A DNA stretch of 64,000 nt, taken from the NCBI GenBank assembly GCA_027627225.1, contig CM051028.1, forward strand, positions 20,607,701 through 20,671,700. Reading direction: 5' to 3'. The position numbers and the translations under genes are program-made. The notes beneath the pieces are model-generated. The model saw only the letters and a program-made list of their open reading frames with translations. It made no database searches and was not told the DNA's origin. The stretch comes from Congeria kusceri. Its lineage: Eukaryota > Mollusca > Bivalvia > Myida > Dreissenidae. Below are positions 58,820 through 64,000 of this stretch, piece by piece; within the stretch, counting starts at the first letter, position 1; the number at the start of each line of letters is the position of its first letter.

Positions 58820-59489
58820 TTAAATCAGGGAAGTGAAATATGTTGTTTTGCCTAACAGAGCCAGAATGTCATCAATTATCGGAAGAGCATAAGAGTTCGT
58901 CTGTGTTATCTTATTTAATTGCCTGAGGTTAACACAAAAACGCTTGGAACCATCTTTCTTATCAACAATAACTACAGGAAAAGACCATTCAGACCTTTCT
59001 TCTAGAAATAATGTTTGCATCCAACATCTCATCAACTGCCTTATCTATAGCTTTTCTGTTATTCAGCTGTGTACGATAAGGTTTCAGTTTGATCGGCCCA
59101 TTACTTCCAGTATCAATTTTAATCTTAACGGTGTCTGTGTCGCTCAAATTAGCATCAGATTCTGCAAAAAGGACTCCATTTCTGGACAATAGGTCAATGA
59201 CTTGGCGTCTATACCTGGGTGGAACATCTACATTCTCAAACTGAGGATCTTGCACTCGCTTAATTGGATCAGACAAACCTGACTTATCTACTGTTACTAC
59301 ATCTGCAGAAGTTAATGACTTGATAATAGCAACAGGTGTACCCTGCTTTAATGCTAATGTTTTACCCGTGGTCTTAACAAGCAGAACAGGTATCTTATGA
59401 TTCTTGGGAAGCCTAACTGTCGAATTTGTGAGAAGCACGCCCGGCTCGTTTCCAATGTAACCAGATTCAAATGATGTCACTTCATACAT
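58820..59489 (-). pseudogene. Partial reverse-transcriptase region of the LTR element
   Basis: Two overlapping minus frames cover the pre-RT linker (59489-58989) and the start of the RT fingers (59035-58820; key text VIVDKKDGSKRFCVNLRQLN). The pieces overlap between frames, indicating a frameshift near 59000. The RT palm with its catalytic aspartates, RNase H and integrase are absent. Ty3/gypsy-like by sequence style. Confidence 0.8.
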
Positions 59490-59528
59490 CTCATTATCAG
59501 GGTAGCTTGGGTGTTTACGTACCTGACA

Positions 59529-60140
59529 TTAACAAGTATGAGCAGTCTGCGGCAGAATGTTGACCTTTAACTTTGCTCTGACAACAAAGGCCATATGCAG
59601 ATCATCTGTTAAAGGAACATACGTATTTTGCACACGTATACACTTGAGGTCATGATACACGCGCACACCACGTGCTTGCAGCCAATCAATTCCAAGAATT
59701 ATATTTCTGTTAAGATTTCTGACTACATAGAATGTATGAGTCATACGTATACCACCAATCAAGAATTCAACGTGAGCATCAAGAAGAGTATCGAGAAAGG
59801 AGAACTCAGACCCGAACATCCGATTGGTGAGTAACAATTGCACTGAATTAACTGTTTGAAACAGTGTTTCAATAATATTGACCAAATTGTAACAACATTT
59901 TAAAGAACTGCTTTTTTTTTGCTGCACTTCACCTTTTCTTGTCCTAGATCTTTCCCTAGTCTAAGTAAATCAACATGAAAGGGAGTATTTCCAGCTGTGG
60001 CTAAATTCAGACTTAGTTTGCGTAATTTGGGTTTCGTTTAAGAACCCTAGTACACAGAGATACTTCGGCTCCGGAATCTAACAATTTTTGTTTGCCAAAT
60101 TTCAATTGATACTGAGTTTGCATTGATACTGGTCATGTTT
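59529..60140 (-). pseudogene. Aspartic protease region of the LTR element
   Basis: A DSGAEVS active-site motif appears in a minus frame near 60090, and the C-terminal protease signature ILGIDWLQ near 59700, within an ORF from 59927 to 59529. Several stops lie between them. A retropepsin-type protease would process gag-pol in an intact element. Confidence 0.75.
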
Positions 60141-60249
60141 ATAAAAACTGTGTTAGCTTTCTGTTTGTACTTTTTATTTCCCGCATCGGCTTCTACATGT
60201 GGGAAGCATTCCCGTTTAAACCCTTGTGTTTTCTCTGATTAGGACGGTC

Positions 60250-61010
60250 CCTAAAAAAGTGATCACTTGTTCCACATGCAAAACAGACACGTTCTTTACG
60301 ACCCTTACCCTTCTCGATTGTTGAACTAGCGTTTATATTAGTACGCATGTTACGCTTCCGAACCCTTCAATATTTTACCAGATGACCCTTTTGCCTGCAA
60401 TAATTATAGAGTATTTTATGCCGAAAATGATCTACTTCCATTGGAACCGACTCGCTTTGCTTATCACAGTTACCATCACAGCATCTTCAAATGCATGTGA
60501 ATTTTCGCGCATTATTTTAAGTTTTTACGAATCCTCTCTTAAGCCGTCAATGAAATACCCTACTAACTGCCTTTGAAATGTATTTTTATCCTGTTCCTGA
60601 AATGCATCTTCCCTAAATTCAACATTATTTCTGCGTAAACTTGAACGGTTTCCCCAGGTTTCTGTTTAAGTTTCCGTAGTAGCAATAGGGCATGCTGTGA
60701 ATCTACCACCTCCCCAAATCGTAACCTTAACGCCCCCTTGACATGCTCCCAGGTGAGATCTCCATTGTCTGCAAGATACCTTTTCAAGAAATCACTGACT
60801 GGACCTGAACTCGCCTGATAAGCAATCAATTGTGTGCGTTCTGGTGGCACTTTGGTCAAAGTTCTAAACTTTTCTATACTTTAAATCCATTCCTTAAATT
60901 CCTTAGGTTGACTACCATCAAAACTTTTAACAATTCTCACTAAGCTCTGAGCTTCCATAGTGGTGGATAAATTAGGCATTTGTCCGCTCATTAACCTAAA
61001 TAAAGCTTTA
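60250..61010 (-). pseudogene. Gag-like region with degenerate zinc knuckle
   Basis: A capsid-like segment (60859-60563; key text LKQKPGETVQVYAE) continues in another frame with FIDGLRED-like text, and is followed near 60290 by a CCHC zinc-knuckle relic (CFACGTSDHFF) whose last Cys is replaced by Arg. The first Gag residues lie upstream to about 61010 with a stop near 60880. Broken. Confidence 0.7.
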
Positions 61011-61298
61011 AGTGCCTGATCTGCCGTGTTGCCAAATTATGCAGAGGGATAACAAAAGATGCACTTACGTTTGTTGTCGTCTTCACCATAATCCCCATCA
61101 AGTCAGGCAATGATTGACTGCATTACCACTGATTGCACATTGTCCACCAATTTCCACATTGTAATCACCACCGCACTATCACTGATTGCAAATTGTCCTC
61201 CAATGTCCACATTGCAATCACCACAGTTTTACACAGACCGCCCACAACCCATGTTCGCATCCAGAATATAATCCTGATCACGGCACCACTTAAACACC

Positions 61299-61534
61299 TG
61301 TACCACCTCCCTGTGTTGCTACTTATTGACAACTCAAGATCGTATAGTGGTTTACATTTTATTGTCTTCGTCTAATAGCGACGGAGGCCAAGAAGGAGCT
61401 CGCTTTTCTCTAATGCTACTCCTAGCTAAAGACATGCAACCGACTACGTCATATACATGTGGTTCCCCTGGTCCAATCCGGCGCTACCTATAGCACACCA
61501 ATCACCTGTATATGCAAGACCGTATTGTGTTACA
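61299..61534 (-). repeat. 5' LTR of the LTR retroelement
   Basis: 236 bp beginning TGTACCACCTCCCTGTG and ending ATTGTGTTACA; the first bases carry a substitution relative to the other LTR (TGTAACAC). The two LTRs differ at roughly 20-25 positions by eye, so the insertion is not recent. Confidence 0.9.
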
Positions 61535-62275
61535 AATGTTATGAAACGTCTAACATTCAAAATCTAAAGCATTTGGACGTTTAAAAAAGATATGGATGGG
61601 GCATCCACTGGAGCTCGAACCTTCGGTCGTAGGATCACAAGATTGTCGCGCTAACATACACTCGGCCGCATGGTCTAAGATGAATTGACGTGTATATTTC
61701 ACGATATGGAAGACACACTAAATTATTCATGATAACACGTAAACATATCTTTGGTGTATCGGAAACTACTCGCATTAAGTGTTACACAGTATAAACATTT
61801 AATTAGGTAAAAAGCAATTGCTATATCGTTTTTTTGTGTTGTTTTTTTTACATTATAATCATACGAACATAAAATAGTTTAGCTTTATATTATTATTTTA
61901 TGCATTTATTCGGCTTGTGAAGGATAATATATCTTTAATGCACCGTACTGGACAGGAATTGATACAAGTATATGCTTGTTTTCCAATCCATATCAACATT
62001 TAATTGATTATATTAATTACATGCACCTCATGAAATGTATAAATATGTTTAAACTAAAGCACTTTGAAAATAGGATAATAAACATACAAAGGACAAACAT
62101 ACATCTCCTTGCATGTATGTACATCTACCTCGATGTATGTTTGACTGCTTGACTTCAGTCGAGTTCAGCATCGATTTTATTTATCAAGTGCATTTAAGAA
62201 CGCTTGTAACTTTCTAATCAATGAACTTACTTTATTTTTTATATTCATTGCCTTTCTTAAATGTCACTCGTTCTC
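61535..62275. repeat. Composite dispersed repeat, copy 4 (right part after LTR insertion)
   Basis: It continues the unit broken at 56194 (aatgttatgaaacgtct, aatctaaagcatttggac), includes the tRNA-like segment at 61598-61678 (minus, B box GGTTCGAGCTCC) and matches 54970-55225 at its right end. Confidence 0.8.
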
Positions 62276-62984
62276 CTCTTTAGAAGCTTACAACATTTAC
62301 TGATAATGATAGTGGACTGATCTAAATGTGCATATAATTAGTATACTGTGTCAGATGTAGTCGGTTTCGCAAGGAGAATATCTGAAGGGAACGCGTATTC
62401 TTTAAGTTTAATCAGATGAATAAATTTAAAACAAGACGAATACAACTCAAACGTGTTTATGTGTTGATACTGAGATTAAAATAGCGCGCATCATGGATTT
62501 GCCAGTTTGACCATTGCGTTCATAATCGCATGAACGCAACCAAAATTAAATTCAATCCTTAATTATAAATGTTTGGTTCGATATCTGTCACATATCAGAA
62601 ATTTCTTGAATACTCTGATCAATTACTACAAGGATAGTAACCTGTCCCTAGATAAATATACCACTGCACAGCATTCGTTAACCGACACACGACCTTTCCA
62701 CTCTTATTCGACAACACAAACTATAATGTTCGGTCGAGGTGAGATAAACCCATGTTTTCTAAAATTTTATCAATGTTTTATTAGGCAAATACCTCATAAA
62801 ACAAACCATAAATAAACTTGTTTGCTTACAAATAACGTTTATAACGTTTATCTTCAAACTTAAAGCGTCTTGCAAGGCTAAATCTGAAATGTGTATCTTG
62901 CGATTGTAATTCAATAAATACGCCAGGATATTTAAATGGAAATATATGAAAAGGAAAGTAGGTGTGAATTACTCTTAACTTTAT
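62276..62984. other. 5' flank of the right-hand cGLR copy
   Basis: Contains a segment at 62700-62815 that resembles 8460-8580 (cacacgacctttccactc, actataatgttc, caaatacctc, acaaaccata), so the two cGLR loci share upstream DNA. Otherwise unrecognised. Confidence 0.45.
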
Positions 62985-64000
62985 TTGATATTTAAAATGG
63001 CAGAATACATGGAATATACATCTTTGAAAATATTCGAAGTTATGGAGGACATTGGAGTGACAGAAGAACTTATAAACTTTAAAACATATTTTTATCGTTT
63101 AAAAGACACACTATTCTCAATATTTTATGAGAAAACCGATAGCGTTTGCAGCACTGTGGGAAGTCAAATTGAAGGATCTACAACGTTTGGATTGAATTCA
63201 GATATTGACCAAATCATGTGTTCAACTAACATACATGGTTGTGTACGCCTGCCAGATTTTGATGTAACACCGTCTAATGTTCTTATCATAAAAGACACAC
63301 TATCTTGTCCACAGTGCTGCAGTCTACAGGTTCTTATCACGCGGGCAAAATGCACATACAAGTTGTATGAATGTCATCTGAATCATAATTTTCCAAAAAA
63401 GGAATTATGCAAAACCTACATAATCGACCAGTATGGCCGAGTTTTGATATCGAACATTTTGACAATTTCATGGACCTCAAGAACTGTTGAGGGTGAACAA
63501 GATGTTTGGGACTTTCACGGACCAGCTTTGACATTGAGGGGCGTGGTAGACTTTGTTTGGGCCATATTTTGTTCATCACTGCTTACTGAATGTCAGGTTT
63601 TGTTCACTAGACCAAAGCCGGGTCACTGGCCGAAACAAGAAACAGCAACAAAGCTCAATCAAGTGGAGTAGTTTTAATTTCACCAGGAAATATCGGTCAT
63701 ATGTATAGCTTTCATACAAAAAGGCAGCTTGTCTGCATGGACATAAAATATCCAACTGACTATGTATCCGTTCAGTGGCGAATGTCAACGAACACATTGT
63801 AACGCTTGCTCATGTTTGATCTTAATCCAATACAAATGAAGGCAAAATGTTAAGGAAGGAGTTTCTATCACCTCTGGTTAGTGACAGATTGACCACGTTT
63901 CATGTTAAAACGGCATTCCTGTTCACCGTTGAGCAATTTCCAGAAGACATATCGAGGAAAAACAATATCGTACAGTGTGTAATACATTGTCTAAACACAC
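62985..64000 (+). pseudogene. Mab-21/cGAS-like (cGLR) pseudogene, N-terminal and core, runs off window
   Basis: A 228-codon frame from ATG 62985 encodes the nucleotidyltransferase lobe: GSQIEGSTTFGLNSDIDQIM (GS motif and acidic pair, about residues 58-77), then DFHGPALTLRGVVDFVWAIF and RPKPGHWPKQETA. Intact family members bind nucleic acid or other ligands and make cyclic dinucleotides in innate immunity. The frame then shifts: GVVLISPGNIGHMYSFHTKR and YVSVQWRMSTNTL follow in a second frame that has a TAA at 63800, and MLRKEFLSPLVSDRLTTFHV, FRKNN-like and NNIVQCVIHCLNT continue in a third after a ~13-bp deletion relative to 8950. At least three lesions argue for a pseudogene. The gene continues past base 64000. 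Its C-terminal part parallels 8878-9200. Confidence 0.8.

Larger units (their letters stand above)
56195..61534 (-). mobile_element. LTR retroelement (Ty3/gypsy-like) with envelope-like region, 5.3 kb, degenerate
   Basis: Two LTRs (235 and 236 bp) enclose, in minus-strand order, gag-like, protease-like, partial reverse-transcriptase and envelope-like segments. A target-site duplication AATG flanks it (56191-56194 and 61535-61538). A primer-binding site, TGGTGCCGTGATCAGGAT, lies about 10 nt inside the 5' LTR (61271-61288) and resembles a tRNA 3' end complement. A purine-rich tract (aaaaaatgggacgaa) precedes the 3' LTR. The coding frames are broken by stops and frameshifts. The RT breaks off before its catalytic box, and no RNase H or integrase is seen before the envelope-like part. 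The insertion lies within a copy of the composite repeat whose empty version is seen at 52155 and 54605. Confidence 0.9.

Noticed and set aside
52232..61678. Functional tRNA genes
   Set aside because: A and B boxes are present but the sequences sit inside dispersed repeats, vary between copies and show no verified cloverleaf.

Overview
The window looks like nuclear DNA of an invertebrate animal, most likely a bivalve or other mollusc. It is AT-rich, has spliced genes, many decayed mobile elements of several classes, an expanded Mab-21/cGAS-like gene family, and a 9-kb satellite array. The species assignment is inference; no rRNA, mitochondrial or taxon-diagnostic gene is present.

The clearest host genes are three members of one two-exon family. 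Copy A is on the minus strand (exons 4584-3679 and 2669-1500), copy B on the plus strand (16022-16714 and 17420-18445) and copy C on the minus strand (41678-41121 and 40669-39605). Each joins, in phase 0, a first coding exon of degenerate tandem repeats (consensus near YVDNxxNRxxGRVGMPxGSM) to a second exon encoding a protein kinase domain. A splice acceptor lies 11-12 nt before each ATG, so a 5' non-coding exon is likely. I do not recognise the repeat domain. Each copy departs from the canonical kinase motifs at a different place. This repeat-kinase family is my best candidate for an undescribed system.

From left to right: a near-perfect 128-bp palindrome (256-383); gene A; a 642-bp inverted element with two convergent tRNA-like modules; a LINE remnant; a Mab-21/cGLR pseudogene (about 8.7-10.2 kb); a 947-bp element with terminal inverted repeats; SINE-like and other repeats; gene B; AT-rich sequence with a 275-bp tandem repeat; a 35-bp satellite array (22.5-31.7 kb) with 2201-bp higher-order repeats; a tandem 1-kb duplication; a LINE reverse-transcriptase remnant; gene C; a second LINE C-terminal region; a DNA element holding two minisatellites (47-49 kb); a small ORF with a coding 27-bp minisatellite; a HARBI1-like transposase remnant; several copies of a composite repeat with a tRNA-like segment; an LTR retroelement with an envelope-like region (56195-61534) inserted into one of those copies; and a second Mab-21/cGLR pseudogene running off the right edge.

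The three kinase genes and possibly the 146-codon ORF are the only plausible host proteins. Mab-21/cGLR proteins are nucleotidyltransferase-fold innate sensors in animals, but both copies here are broken. Most of the remaining sequence is repeats and relics.
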